Source of the DNA: CAYTAU01 sp964442075
Lineage (GTDB): Bacteria > Bacteroidota > Bacteroidia > Bacteroidales > CAYTAU01
Direction of reading: 5' to 3'
Assembly: GCA_964442075.1 (NCBI GenBank)
Contig: CAYTWH010000005.1
Location: forward strand, 1-64,000
DNA: 64,000 nt
Position numbers and translations under genes: made by a program. The notes under the pieces were generated by a model. It did no database searches. It was not told where the DNA came from and worked only from the letters and a program-made list of their open reading frames with translations. Shown here one piece after another: positions 43,055 through 51,727 of this stretch. The stretch's first letter is position 1. Each line of letters begins with the position of its first letter.

Positions 43055-43798
43055 CTAAGAACTCTTTATTAATTGTTTTGTGTATGCTTTTTTTCCGTTA
43101 GTTACAGAATATATATATATTCCTTTTGTAAGTTTTTCACCGTTAAATTTAAAGTAATTATCTCCTGTACTGGATCTTATTTTTTCAGAATATACTTTTT
43201 CTCCAAGAATATTGAATATTTTTAATTCTACTGTTTCATAGGCATTGTTGTAAAATCCGATTTTTGAAGTTGAATAAAATGGATTTGGAGTATTTCCAAG
43301 CAATGAAAATTCTTTATTAATAAGATTATTAACTCCCACAGCATTCTGAATAACAATAACAAGCGATGTATCGTCTGTTTGTTCGGAATAAGGAACTACA
43401 AATCCACCAATATCTACATAAGGAATAACTCTAACTCCTAGATTATATGTGCCAGCAGTGGTTGGTGTTCCGCTTATTAAAACACAATACGAGTTGAAAG
43501 CATACATCTCTGTTGCATTTGCATCATATACAAGTCCTGGAGGCATATTATCAACACCGGTAAGAACAATATGATCTATTGTTACAGTGCCTGATCCCAA
43601 ATCGGATTCGTAAGGAGGAATAATTGTTACAACCTGAGAATATGGTACACCAACTTCACCGTCGGGCAAGTTTTCAGGGCAAATTTCTCCGGGATTTAAT
43701 AAATCTGTACATGAAGGGTCGGGAGTACACTGTGCCGATAAATTATTTCCCCATATCACAATTGTCAATAATAACAAAAAAGGTAAATATTTTTTCAT
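43055..43798 (-). CDS. Secreted protein with Ig-like domain and T9SS sorting domain
   Basis: A predicted 247-residue protein from ATG 43798 (ATG 43804 is a two-codon alternative). Signal peptide to about NLSAQ. The mature part has Cys-rich CTPDPSCTDLLNPGEICPEN, then a putative Ig-like domain of the He_PIG type (GEVGVPYSQVVTI, GLVYDANATEM, CVLISGTPTTAGTYNLGVRV). Residues about 165-247 are a Por secretion tail (LLGNTPNPFYSTSKIGFYNN, EKLTKGIYIYSV). It is therefore a small T9SS cargo, likely surface-bound. It lies 35 bases behind a TolC-like gene on the same strand. Confidence 0.8.
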   Translation of the reverse strand: MKKYLPFLLLLTIVIWGNNLSAQCTPDPSCTDLLNPGEICPENLPDGEVGVPYSQVVTIIPPYESDLGSGTVTIDHIVLTGVDNMPPGLVYDANATEMYAFNSYCVLISGTPTTAGTYNLGVRVIPYVDIGGFVVPYSEQTDDTSLVIVIQNAVGVNNLINKEFSLLGNTPNPFYSTSKIGFYNNAYETVELKIFNILGEKVYSEKIRSSTGDNYFKFNGEKLTKGIYIYSVTNGKKAYTKQLIKSS

Positions 43799-43832
43799 GG
43801 TCATATTTTTTAAAAAATTATATGTAAAGGTA

Positions 43833-45269
43833 TTACAATTTTATAGGAATACCTTTATAAAAGTCTAAAATTTTTGATTTAAAAATATAATCGTATTTTG
43901 CCTGAATTAAGTCTGATTGTGTTTTTACAAAATTGTTTTTTGCAATATTATAGTCAACAAAATTCATTAATCCAACATCAAATTTTTGTTGTGAATACAT
44001 AAAAGCTTTCTCAATTGATGAAAAAGCTTTTTTAGTTGAATAATATTTTTTTAATGCAGCCAATACATCTGTATATTTTTGTTGTATTTCTTTATATGTT
44101 CGATTTTTTTGAAGTTGCAGGCTATATTGAGCATTCAAAACACCAATTTTTGCATTACTGATAGCCTTAGATGCTTGCAAGCCATTAAAAATTGGTATGG
44201 TTAAACTAAAAGCCAACGAAGTACTTTTATTATCTTTAATTTGATCGCCAAAAGGGCGTACTTCACTATCATAATTTAAATTATAATTATAACTATATAC
44301 ATCGTAAACACCTGTGCCGATTTGTGTGTAGCCGGACAAAACTGTTCCAAATGTTGTATCTGTAACAAAATAATTTTCATAAGCATTTGAGTATCCTGTA
44401 CCAAACGATGCACTTATGCTTAATCGGGGACTCCTTCCACCTTTTGCAACCGACAAGCCTTTTTCGGAGCTAATCAGCATATATTCAGCACTCTTAATTT
44501 CCGGCAAATTATTAACAGCCTCATTATAAATGTCTTTAATGGAAAAATTTATTATCGAGACATCTAATTCCGGAAATTCAGGTCTGATTATACCGAAATT
44601 TTCAACAGAATCAAGGTCAAGTAATTGTTGCAAATTTAAAAATGAAATATCAAGTTGGTTTTGTGAATTAACCACTTGTAGTTCATCACTTGCAAATTGT
44701 GCTTCTATTTCAAGCAAATTACCTTGTGGCAAACTTCCTGCTTCAACCATGTTTTTAGTCCGTTCTACTTGTAAACTTGTAATTTCAAGTTGTTTTTCTG
44801 TATTTTCAAGTAAATCCTGATTAAATAAAATTTGCAAATATGCAGCTGCAATATTTAATGAAATATCATTTTTCATTTTTTCAACATCCTGAATACTTGC
44901 TAAAAGCTCAAATTTATTTTGTTTTATTTTGTTAATATTTTGAAATCCATTAAAGACAATAAAAGAGGAGCTTAATGAGAAATTGTTTGAATTTACATCA
45001 TTTTCAGTAAAATCATTTGTATAAGGGTCAACAGATCTTCCCCATGTAAAATTTTGAGAAGAATTACCGTTTAATGTTGGCAAGACTCCGGCTTTTGATT
45101 GAACATATCTGTTCTCAGATAATTTTACATTTAATGCTTGTTGTTTTATTTGTATATTATTATCAAGCGCATAATTAACACAGTCTTCTAAAGTCCATTT
45201 GTTTTGCGATGACATTAACAAACTTGTAATAGACAGTATTATAGTATAAAAATAAATTTTCAGATTCAT
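43833..45269 (-). CDS. TolC-family outer-membrane protein
   Basis: A 478-residue outer-membrane channel of the TolC family. The signal peptide (1-20) is followed by WTLEDCVNYALDNNIQIKQQ, a typical family start, then long periplasmic helices and strands, including FSLTIPIFNGLQASKAISN in the second repeat and FDVGLMNFVDYNIAKNNF near the end. Only the outer-membrane part is encoded here; the usual adaptor and permease are absent from this cluster, so it may work with a pump encoded elsewhere. It begins 12 bases after the M1 peptidase stop, which suggests a transcript 47216 to 43055. Confidence 0.88.
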   Translation of the reverse strand: MNLKIYFYTIILSITSLLMSSQNKWTLEDCVNYALDNNIQIKQQALNVKLSENRYVQSKAGVLPTLNGNSSQNFTWGRSVDPYTNDFTENDVNSNNFSLSSSFIVFNGFQNINKIKQNKFELLASIQDVEKMKNDISLNIAAAYLQILFNQDLLENTEKQLEITSLQVERTKNMVEAGSLPQGNLLEIEAQFASDELQVVNSQNQLDISFLNLQQLLDLDSVENFGIIRPEFPELDVSIINFSIKDIYNEAVNNLPEIKSAEYMLISSEKGLSVAKGGRSPRLSISASFGTGYSNAYENYFVTDTTFGTVLSGYTQIGTGVYDVYSYNYNLNYDSEVRPFGDQIKDNKSTSLAFSLTIPIFNGLQASKAISNAKIGVLNAQYSLQLQKNRTYKEIQQKYTDVLAALKKYYSTKKAFSSIEKAFMYSQQKFDVGLMNFVDYNIAKNNFVKTQSDLIQAKYDYIFKSKILDFYKGIPIKL

Positions 45270-45281
45270 GGGAATAAAAAA

Positions 45282-47216
45282 TTATTTGCTTAAAATCAAC
45301 TTAAATTCAACAGTATTACCTTTAGAATTTTTTGGCAATAATTTCCCAATGTAAATACCATTTTCAAAATTGCTTAGGTCTAACTCTATATGTGTACCAT
45401 TTAAATTTGTAATATGTTTTATCATACTTCCTGTAATATCATAAACAGCAAGATCGTATTCTCCTGAAAGTGGTTTTGCAAAACGAATTGTAGTTTTTCC
45501 GGCAAATGGATTTGGGTATATATTTAACTGATCACTGATATCTTTTATATTTGTGTTTGTGAAAATAACGCCGGGAGCATTTAATACCCAGTTGACAGGG
45601 TCAACTTCAATTCCTGTAACAGTATTTGTAATATGGAATTTATATTGTTGTATGTTCTGTGTTTGACTTACTCTAAATGTAGTATCTCCGGTATCAAATA
45701 TTATTTTGTATTCCATATCATTACCAAAGAAAGGAGTTACAGCCGAAGAAGTAGTTTGTTCAACATCTAATGTTACTGTATCATTAATATGGCTCCATAT
45801 TACATTATAAGTAGGAAATCCTTCTCCATAATACCATTGGTCAAAAAAATCTGTAAAATCAATACTTGAATTTGTGTTTAAAAAATCTCTAAAATCTGCC
45901 CCGGTTGCAACGCTATCTTTAAAATCGGTTTGAAAATCGGCTAATATATCAAAGAACAAAGTATCGTTATCAAGCATAAATCTTATCATATGAACTATTG
46001 AAGCGCCTTTTTTATAACTTAGTGCATTGCTGAATATTCTTGATTCATTCATAGCATCAGCAAGTGGGATATAAATAGTTCCAAGAGGTTCATCCATAGC
46101 ATAATCATGTGCTGCTACCATCCAATTATCAGCTTCTGCCTGAGAAACTAAAAATTGATTTGCAAGATACTCGGTATACGATGCAAAACCTTCGTTTATC
46201 CATATATCCTGCCATGTTGCACAAGTAACATTATCTCCAAACCACTGATGTCCCAATTCGTGAGCTATTAACCAAAAAGAAAAATAACCTGTGGTAGTCA
46301 TGGTTTGATGTTCCATTGCGCCATTCAAAGGAGCCTGACAGTGTCCATATTTCTCATCTTTAAAGGGATACATTCCGTAAAGTTCTGAAAATAATTCAAT
46401 AAGATCTGCTGTTTGATCAATGTCTTCAAGATTGCCAGGACCTATATCATAAACATAATTCTGAACCAGTACAGAATCAGTTATTCCTGCAGGATGAGCG
46501 TAAAAATTATACTCTTCATATTCAGATACGGCTAAAGAAATTAAATAATAATTTATAGGATAATATGATTTCCATTCATATCTGCTTTTAGTACCGCCAA
46601 CAGGAGTAATGGCTGTTAAAATACCATTTGAGCCAGCTTTAAGGCTATTATCAACAGTAATAAAAACATAAAGGGAATCAGCCTTATCGCTCAAAACCTC
46701 TTTTGCTGGAAACCATTCTTTTGCATGAAAAGACTCTGATAGTGTCCATGTAGTATTAGGAACGGCACCAGACCAGTTGCCCGATGTTAATCCTCCTCCT
46801 GCTGAAGTTCCAGAATAAAATACCTGAACAGTAAAATAAGTATTTACAGTTATTGTAGGAATTATTATTGATATTTCATCACTTGAGTGTTGATATGCTA
46901 CATTAATATCGTCAAACAAGATTGAATCGATATTCATACTATTATCAAGTTGAATAATAAATGTGTCAAGGTCATTAACAGCTATAGCTTTAATAAAAGT
47001 ATTACCCTGAATAAATTCAGTAGTACTTGATACTTCAAGATCAATAAAATAAAAATTTATATCATAATTATTCATTGCCAGATTATAAACAAGACCTGCT
47101 TTTAAATGCTCTGTATGACCATGAGAACATTTATGCTTTTCAAAATGTTCTACTCTTTGTGAAAAAGAGATATTAATTAAAAAGCTTAATGCGATAATAA
47201 AAAAGATATTTTTCAT
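45282..47216 (-). CDS. T9SS-exported M1-family aminopeptidase
   Basis: A 644-residue secreted zinc metallopeptidase. Signal peptide (1-20); N-terminal M1 beta domain (about 40-235); catalytic domain with HELGH (His319, Glu320, His323) and the third zinc ligand Glu342 in WINEGFASYTEYL, the exact HExxH-18-E spacing. The usual substrate motif GxMEN is GAMEH (299-303). A shortened helical region follows, then a C-terminal T9SS sorting domain (IYPNPFAGKTTIRFAKPL, FENGIYIGKLL). It should remove N-terminal residues from peptides outside the cell. It heads a likely operon with the TolC-like and Ig-like genes. Confidence 0.93.
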   Translation of the reverse strand: MKNIFFIIALSFLINISFSQRVEHFEKHKCSHGHTEHLKAGLVYNLAMNNYDINFYFIDLEVSSTTEFIQGNTFIKAIAVNDLDTFIIQLDNSMNIDSILFDDINVAYQHSSDEISIIIPTITVNTYFTVQVFYSGTSAGGGLTSGNWSGAVPNTTWTLSESFHAKEWFPAKEVLSDKADSLYVFITVDNSLKAGSNGILTAITPVGGTKSRYEWKSYYPINYYLISLAVSEYEEYNFYAHPAGITDSVLVQNYVYDIGPGNLEDIDQTADLIELFSELYGMYPFKDEKYGHCQAPLNGAMEHQTMTTTGYFSFWLIAHELGHQWFGDNVTCATWQDIWINEGFASYTEYLANQFLVSQAEADNWMVAAHDYAMDEPLGTIYIPLADAMNESRIFSNALSYKKGASIVHMIRFMLDNDTLFFDILADFQTDFKDSVATGADFRDFLNTNSSIDFTDFFDQWYYGEGFPTYNVIWSHINDTVTLDVEQTTSSAVTPFFGNDMEYKIIFDTGDTTFRVSQTQNIQQYKFHITNTVTGIEVDPVNWVLNAPGVIFTNTNIKDISDQLNIYPNPFAGKTTIRFAKPLSGEYDLAVYDITGSMIKHITNLNGTHIELDLSNFENGIYIGKLLPKNSKGNTVEFKLILSK

Positions 47217-47266
47217 ATTTGGTATTAATAAAAAAGCTTATATAATTTTAATTATTTATTAATATA

Positions 47267-49102
47267 TTAATTACAATTTATCCATCCTCCAGGAATAGTA
47301 TAAACTCTTAGTTTTTGAGTAGTACCATCAAAGTAAATATCTCCTGGTAAAGCCGGATTAGGTTCAGTAGCTCTTGGTTCAAGTCTCATTACATCATTTA
47401 TATGCAATTTTCTGGTAGGAGTAGCAATACCTATACCAACATTTCCTGTTAATGGACTAATATACATTGTATTTATTTCCATTAAAGTAGGCTCGGTGTA
47501 AAACACATAGCCGCCGGATGCTCTAACCATAAATTGATTGTCGAAAGTTGAGTTTGTTGGAACAATTGTTGAAATATCACCAATAATAATAGAACCGGTA
47601 TGACCATTTGTTGAAACATTATTTCCAAATGCAGTAGAACTAATTCCTGTTGCCTGAACATTAAATCCTATTGCTGCTGAAAAATCGCCACTTGCTGTTG
47701 CAACATTTCCAAAAGCTACAGACTGAATACCTGATGCCTGAGAATAAAATCCTACTGCTATAGAACCATAATTTGTTGCTTGTGTATTTACTCCTATAGA
47801 AACCGATGCTATTCCTGTGGTTTTTGCACCCAAACCGGCTGCAAAAGAATAATCTCCATCAGCTTCTGTATAATTACCTGTTGGCACACCTATATCATTA
47901 ACTTCTTCCGAACCTAATGCTACTGCTCCTATTCCACGTGTTGTTGTTAAATGACCTAGAGAGAATGACTTGTCTCCTACTGCAGTAACTTCATCTCCTA
48001 CAGCAAATGAATTTGTTCCTTTTGCAAAAGTATTTATTCCTATTGAAGTTGAGAAATCTCCCAAAGTTCTGGCTTTATAACCTAAAGCATGTGACCAGCC
48101 TCCCTGTGCTTTTGATTCATATCCTGTTGCAACAGAATTTAATCCAACACTATCGGGATGTTCTATAAGAACTCTGCCAGCAAGTACAGCTTCTTTTTGT
48201 GGATACCATAAAAATCTGGGCTCACTGGGGTTAATGGTTTCAGGATTCATTAAATCTTCAATATTAAAAAAATAATCCCCGGGAGATTTTGCCGGATTAA
48301 ATCCTCCTACAGCAAAACCACCACGGCTACCAGATGCTTTAGCACCTCCTATTGTCTCTTTGATATAAACTCTAACACTATCAGGTGAAACTCTAAAATA
48401 TTCATCGCTTGTACTTTTAGCAGGATTAAAACCACCAACAGCGAATCCTCCACGACTACCGGTTGCTTTTGCGCCTGTTGTGTCATCACTTACCCATATT
48501 CTCACGCCTTCCTGATATACAGCAAATACAGTATCTCCAACAGCATTTAAAACACTAAATATAACATCATTGATATTTGCTGTTGTGTCGCTATATACTT
48601 GCAATTTCCCATTTGGAGTTATTGTTCCTATACCTACATTTCCTTCATCATAATATATGTCATTCATATTAATTTCCCACAAACTGGAATCTGAAACGCC
48701 TGCCTTTTCTGCATATAGGGCATAAGGTACAGACATAAGCTGTGAAACTCCCATTAGCTGATAACTTGTTCCTCCGGTTTCGTCCAGTTCTATTTGTACA
48801 AAGTAAGAATTATTACCCCAAACTATCATTGTAAAATCTCCTGAAAGTACTGTTCCTGTACCAATATCCAGATTTACCAGGCCAAAATCATTTGTTGAGT
48901 CAGCATGTTCTTCTTCATATATTGCCGTACCACTTATTGATCCTTCAAGAATACTGATTTTTATACCAACATTCTGATTTTTAATGACCAATCCTGCGGC
49001 ATCTCGCACCACTGCTTGGTATTTAAAGCTTTGTGGAGATTGAGAAAATAAATTTATGGATATAAAAATTAAAATACTTATGGTAAAAATACTTTTTTTC
49101 AT
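47267..49102 (-). CDS. Secreted protein with YadA-head-like repeats
   Basis: A 611-residue secreted protein. Signal peptide, then a conserved Bacteroidota N-terminal domain (FKYQAVVRDAAGLVIKNQNV, ISILEGSISG, PYALYAEKAG; about 20-140). Residues about 200-275 hold two copies of a ~50-residue unit containing GSRGGFAVGGFNPAKS. Residues about 310-510 are YadA-like head repeats of ~14 residues (ATGYESKAQGGWSHALGYKA, FAVGDEVTAVGDKSFSLGH). A GNVGIG..TPxRKLH segment and a short terminal domain (GDIYFDGTTQKLRVY, GGWINCN) finish it. There is no YadA anchor and no T9SS tail. The plan resembles phage-tail-fibre-like surface proteins of this phylum; the role is unknown. Confidence 0.75.
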   Translation of the reverse strand: MKKSIFTISILIFISINLFSQSPQSFKYQAVVRDAAGLVIKNQNVGIKISILEGSISGTAIYEEEHADSTNDFGLVNLDIGTGTVLSGDFTMIVWGNNSYFVQIELDETGGTSYQLMGVSQLMSVPYALYAEKAGVSDSSLWEINMNDIYYDEGNVGIGTITPNGKLQVYSDTTANINDVIFSVLNAVGDTVFAVYQEGVRIWVSDDTTGAKATGSRGGFAVGGFNPAKSTSDEYFRVSPDSVRVYIKETIGGAKASGSRGGFAVGGFNPAKSPGDYFFNIEDLMNPETINPSEPRFLWYPQKEAVLAGRVLIEHPDSVGLNSVATGYESKAQGGWSHALGYKARTLGDFSTSIGINTFAKGTNSFAVGDEVTAVGDKSFSLGHLTTTRGIGAVALGSEEVNDIGVPTGNYTEADGDYSFAAGLGAKTTGIASVSIGVNTQATNYGSIAVGFYSQASGIQSVAFGNVATASGDFSAAIGFNVQATGISSTAFGNNVSTNGHTGSIIIGDISTIVPTNSTFDNQFMVRASGGYVFYTEPTLMEINTMYISPLTGNVGIGIATPTRKLHINDVMRLEPRATEPNPALPGDIYFDGTTQKLRVYTIPGGWINCN

Positions 49103-49245
49103 AAATTTGGGAATCTTAAATTTTAAGCTTGCAATTTAATCAAAATAAATAAAAAATGAATAATTTTGAACAATAATTTTTGTTGCATTTTAAGCGCAAT
49201 TACAGAATTGGCATTACTTTTATAAAAATTAATTTATATCATAAA

Positions 49246-50058
49246 ATGAAAAAGAAAAATTGGATATTTTGGATACTTGCAATACTGATAACCACAGGGG
49301 CTGCATATTATCAGCGAGTTACGGGTCCTTCATATAGTAAGATCGTTAAATTTGAAATTTCCGGCAATCAGGAAAAGTTTGTTTTACTCAGAAGTCATGC
49401 TGGAAAAACGGATTGTTTGTTAGAATTGCCTATAACTGACAATACTGTATCAGGAAATTTGTTTTATAAAAAATATCCATCAAATGACAAATGGACAGAA
49501 GTAGCATTAAAAAGAAAAAATGATACATTATTTGCGTTTATGCCAAATCAGCCTAAAGCAGGGAAATTAGTTTACTATATTGAATTAGACACTAAATCCG
49601 GCAAAATTGAAATTGAAAAAGATAAGCCCGTTATTATAAGATTTAGAGGTGATGTTCCTGCCTATGTTATGATTCCTCATATCTTTTTTATATTTTTTGC
49701 AATGCTGATATCTAATCTCGCAGGCTTATTCGCAATTGGGAAAAGAAAATTTTATTTAGGATATGGTAAAATTGCATTTTTGTTATTATTAATTGGAGGA
49801 ATGATACTGGGTCCAATTGTTCAGAAATTTGCATTTAATGAGTTTTGGGCAGGCGTTCCTTTTGGTTGGGATTTAACTGATAATAAAACTTTAATTGCGT
49901 TTATCGGATGGATAATAGCGCTTGTTTTAAATTGGAAAAAAGAACGTCGTTGGGCGGTAATTGGTGCTGCAATATTAATGATAATTATTTTTTCAATACC
50001 ACATAGTATGTTTGGTTCTGAATTAGATCATACTACCGGAGTTATTTCTCAAGGATAA
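49246..50058 (+). CDS. Conserved membrane protein of unknown function
   Basis: A predicted 270-residue protein from ATG 49246 (MKKKNWIFWILAIL); an upstream in-frame start would place 22 extra residues before the signal segment. After one N-terminal helix comes an extracytoplasmic beta domain (about 25-155, KIVKFEISGNQEKFVLLRSH, PKAGKLVYYIELD), then four to five membrane helices (AYVMIPHIFFIFFAMLISN, IAFLLLLIGGMILGPIV, LIAFIGWIIALVLNW, AVIGAAILMIIIFSIPH). I do not recognise a named family. The stop of this gene is eight bases before rsmG, so the two are co-transcribed, though no functional link is apparent. Confidence 0.65.
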   Translation: MKKKNWIFWILAILITTGAAYYQRVTGPSYSKIVKFEISGNQEKFVLLRSHAGKTDCLLELPITDNTVSGNLFYKKYPSNDKWTEVALKRKNDTLFAFMPNQPKAGKLVYYIELDTKSGKIEIEKDKPVIIRFRGDVPAYVMIPHIFFIFFAMLISNLAGLFAIGKRKFYLGYGKIAFLLLLIGGMILGPIVQKFAFNEFWAGVPFGWDLTDNKTLIAFIGWIIALVLNWKKERRWAVIGAAILMIIIFSIPHSMFGSELDHTTGVISQG

Positions 50059-50066
50059 ATGAATAC

Positions 50067-50690
50067 ATGTACAAAATGGATATTATTTTAAAATATTTTC
50101 CTGAATTATCTAAAGAAAAAATCGCACAATTTTCAGCACTAAAAAACATGTATTTATATTGGAATGAAAGGATAAACCTTATTTCCCGAAAAGATATTTC
50201 TTATTTGTCTGAAAGACATATTTTACATTCATTATTTATAGCTAAGATTTTTGATCTTAAGAAAAATAGTAAAATATTAGATGTTGGAACCGGTGGTGGT
50301 TTGCCAGGAATTCCTTTGGCAATTTATTTTTCAGATGTACATTTTCATCTTGTTGATTCTATTGGGAAAAAAATAAAAGTAGTGAAAGAAATAATAAAAG
50401 AATTAAGCTTAAAAAATGTTACTGTAGAGCAGATTAGAGTTGAAAATGTTAAACATAAATATGATTTTATTGTTAGCAGAGCAGTAAGCAATTTCCCTGA
50501 TTTTGTATCACTTACGAAAAATAAAATTAAGCATCAAAAAAATGAAAAACGAGGGATACTATATTTAAAAGGAGGTGATTTTAATGATGAAATTAAAGCA
50601 TTTGAAAAGGCTGTAAATATATTTAATATTTCTGATCATTTTGAAGAAGAGTATTTTGAGACAAAAAAATTAATCTTTCTATCTTTATGA
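50067..50690 (+). CDS. rsmG: 16S rRNA (guanine-527-N7) methyltransferase RsmG
   Basis: A 207-residue cytosolic SAM-dependent methyltransferase that modifies G527 of 16S rRNA. The N-terminal helix LKNMYLYWNERINLISRKDI and LSERHILHSL are typical. The SAM-binding motif is ILDVGTGGGLPGIPLAI (about 71-87), followed by HLVDSIGKKIKVVKEI and FIVSRAVSNFPDF. The length is normal for the family. An alternative start is the Met three codons later. It follows the membrane protein by eight bases and is closed by a strong hairpin. Confidence 0.95.
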   Translation: MYKMDIILKYFPELSKEKIAQFSALKNMYLYWNERINLISRKDISYLSERHILHSLFIAKIFDLKKNSKILDVGTGGGLPGIPLAIYFSDVHFHLVDSIGKKIKVVKEIIKELSLKNVTVEQIRVENVKHKYDFIVSRAVSNFPDFVSLTKNKIKHQKNEKRGILYLKGGDFNDEIKAFEKAVNIFNISDHFEEEYFETKKLIFLSL

Positions 50691-50698
50691 ATAAAAAA

Positions 50699-50721
50699 AA
50701 CCCTTGCTTATTGCAAGGGTT
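50699..50721. terminator. Bidirectional terminator between rsmG and porP/sprF
   Basis: AACCCTTGC (50699-50707) pairs with GCAAGGGTT (50713-50721) with a five-base loop. An eight-A run on the left gives a strong U tract for the minus-strand transcript (porP/sprF), and CAATATTTTT on the right suits the plus strand. Confidence 0.85.
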
Positions 50722-50748
50722 CAATATTTTTATATTTATTTAATTTTG

Positions 50749-51660
50749 CTACAATAAGCTGGAACCGGTATTAGCACCTTCTCCAATATTAAAACCGATC
50801 ATTATTTCGTGTGAGCCACTTGAGTAATTATTGATATTACTGAATGGATAATCAAATGAATAACCAATATAATATTTATCAACCTTTATACCAATAATTG
50901 CTACAATATCTTTTGAAGAACGATATGAAACACCTAACCAGTAATTTTTCTTGTAATAGCCTTTTGCATTAAAGTCAAGCTGAAATGGTGTTTTTTCGGT
51001 TCCTTTGACAAGTATTGAAGGTTCAACATCAAATTCTTCACTAATTTTAAATTTATAACCACCGGTTAGATAATAGTGACGAACCATGCTGTTCTTATTG
51101 CTTTCATCTAATTTTATATCTAACTCAATAAGTTGTGTCGCAGCAAAACCGGCAAAATATCTATGTTCGTCGTCATAAAAATATATACCAAGGTCAGCAT
51201 CTGGTATAAATGTGCTTTCTTTTGCATTTTGAACAACTGGGTCATTTTCATCTATAACGGTTAATGCTGTTTCATCATATTCAAATTGAAATGCCTTGAA
51301 AGCAATTCCCAAAGCCAGTTTATTATTTGTTCCCATTTGTAAATGGTAAGAGTAGCACGCTTGTATTCCTGTTTGTCTTATTGGGCCAAACATATCGTTA
51401 TAAATATAACCTCCCAGTCCCATTTTTTTATTATTGAACAAATAATGACCACTTATTGCTTGTGTTGACGGAGCATCAGTTATTCCTACCCATTGCTGGC
51501 GTACTGTTAATCGCAAAGGAATGTAATCTACATTACCTGCCATAGCGGGATTTAGCAAAAAGCCATTCATCATATACTGACTATATAAAGGCATTTGTTG
51601 AGCTTTTGAAAATGACATTATTGTCAATAATATTGTACTTACAATTAAAATTTTTTTCAT
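50749..51660 (-). CDS. PorP/SprF-family T9SS outer-membrane protein
   Basis: A 303-residue outer-membrane beta-barrel protein of the PorP/SprF family. Signal peptide to about SKAQ. QMPLYSQYMMNGFLLNPAMA is the family's N-terminal signature, followed by alternating strands (GLGGYIYNDMFGPIRQTG, NKLALGIAFKAFQFEYD, YYIGYSFDYPFSN) and EIMIGFNIG at the end. SprF-like proteins help deliver SprB-like adhesins through the T9SS. Here it directly follows a giant adhesin on the same strand (67-base gap), the arrangement known from gliding Bacteroidota. A -7-like box in the gap could give it extra expression. Confidence 0.93.
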   Translation of the reverse strand: MKKILIVSTILLTIMSFSKAQQMPLYSQYMMNGFLLNPAMAGNVDYIPLRLTVRQQWVGITDAPSTQAISGHYLFNNKKMGLGGYIYNDMFGPIRQTGIQACYSYHLQMGTNNKLALGIAFKAFQFEYDETALTVIDENDPVVQNAKESTFIPDADLGIYFYDDEHRYFAGFAATQLIELDIKLDESNKNSMVRHYYLTGGYKFKISEEFDVEPSILVKGTEKTPFQLDFNAKGYYKKNYWLGVSYRSSKDIVAIIGIKVDKYYIGYSFDYPFSNINNYSSGSHEIMIGFNIGEGANTGSSLL

Positions 51661-51682
51661 GTTTACTTGTTTTTAGATTTTA

Positions 51683-51690
51683 CAAATATA
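51683..51690 (-). promoter_or_regulatory. Candidate -7 box upstream of porP/sprF
   Basis: On the minus strand TATATTTG matches TAnnTTTG, 22 bases before the ATG at 51660. There is no -33 match, so this is only suggestive of an internal promoter. Confidence 0.4.
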
Positions 51691-51727
51691 ATTTTATTTT
51701 ATTAAAATTTACCGTATATTATAATAT

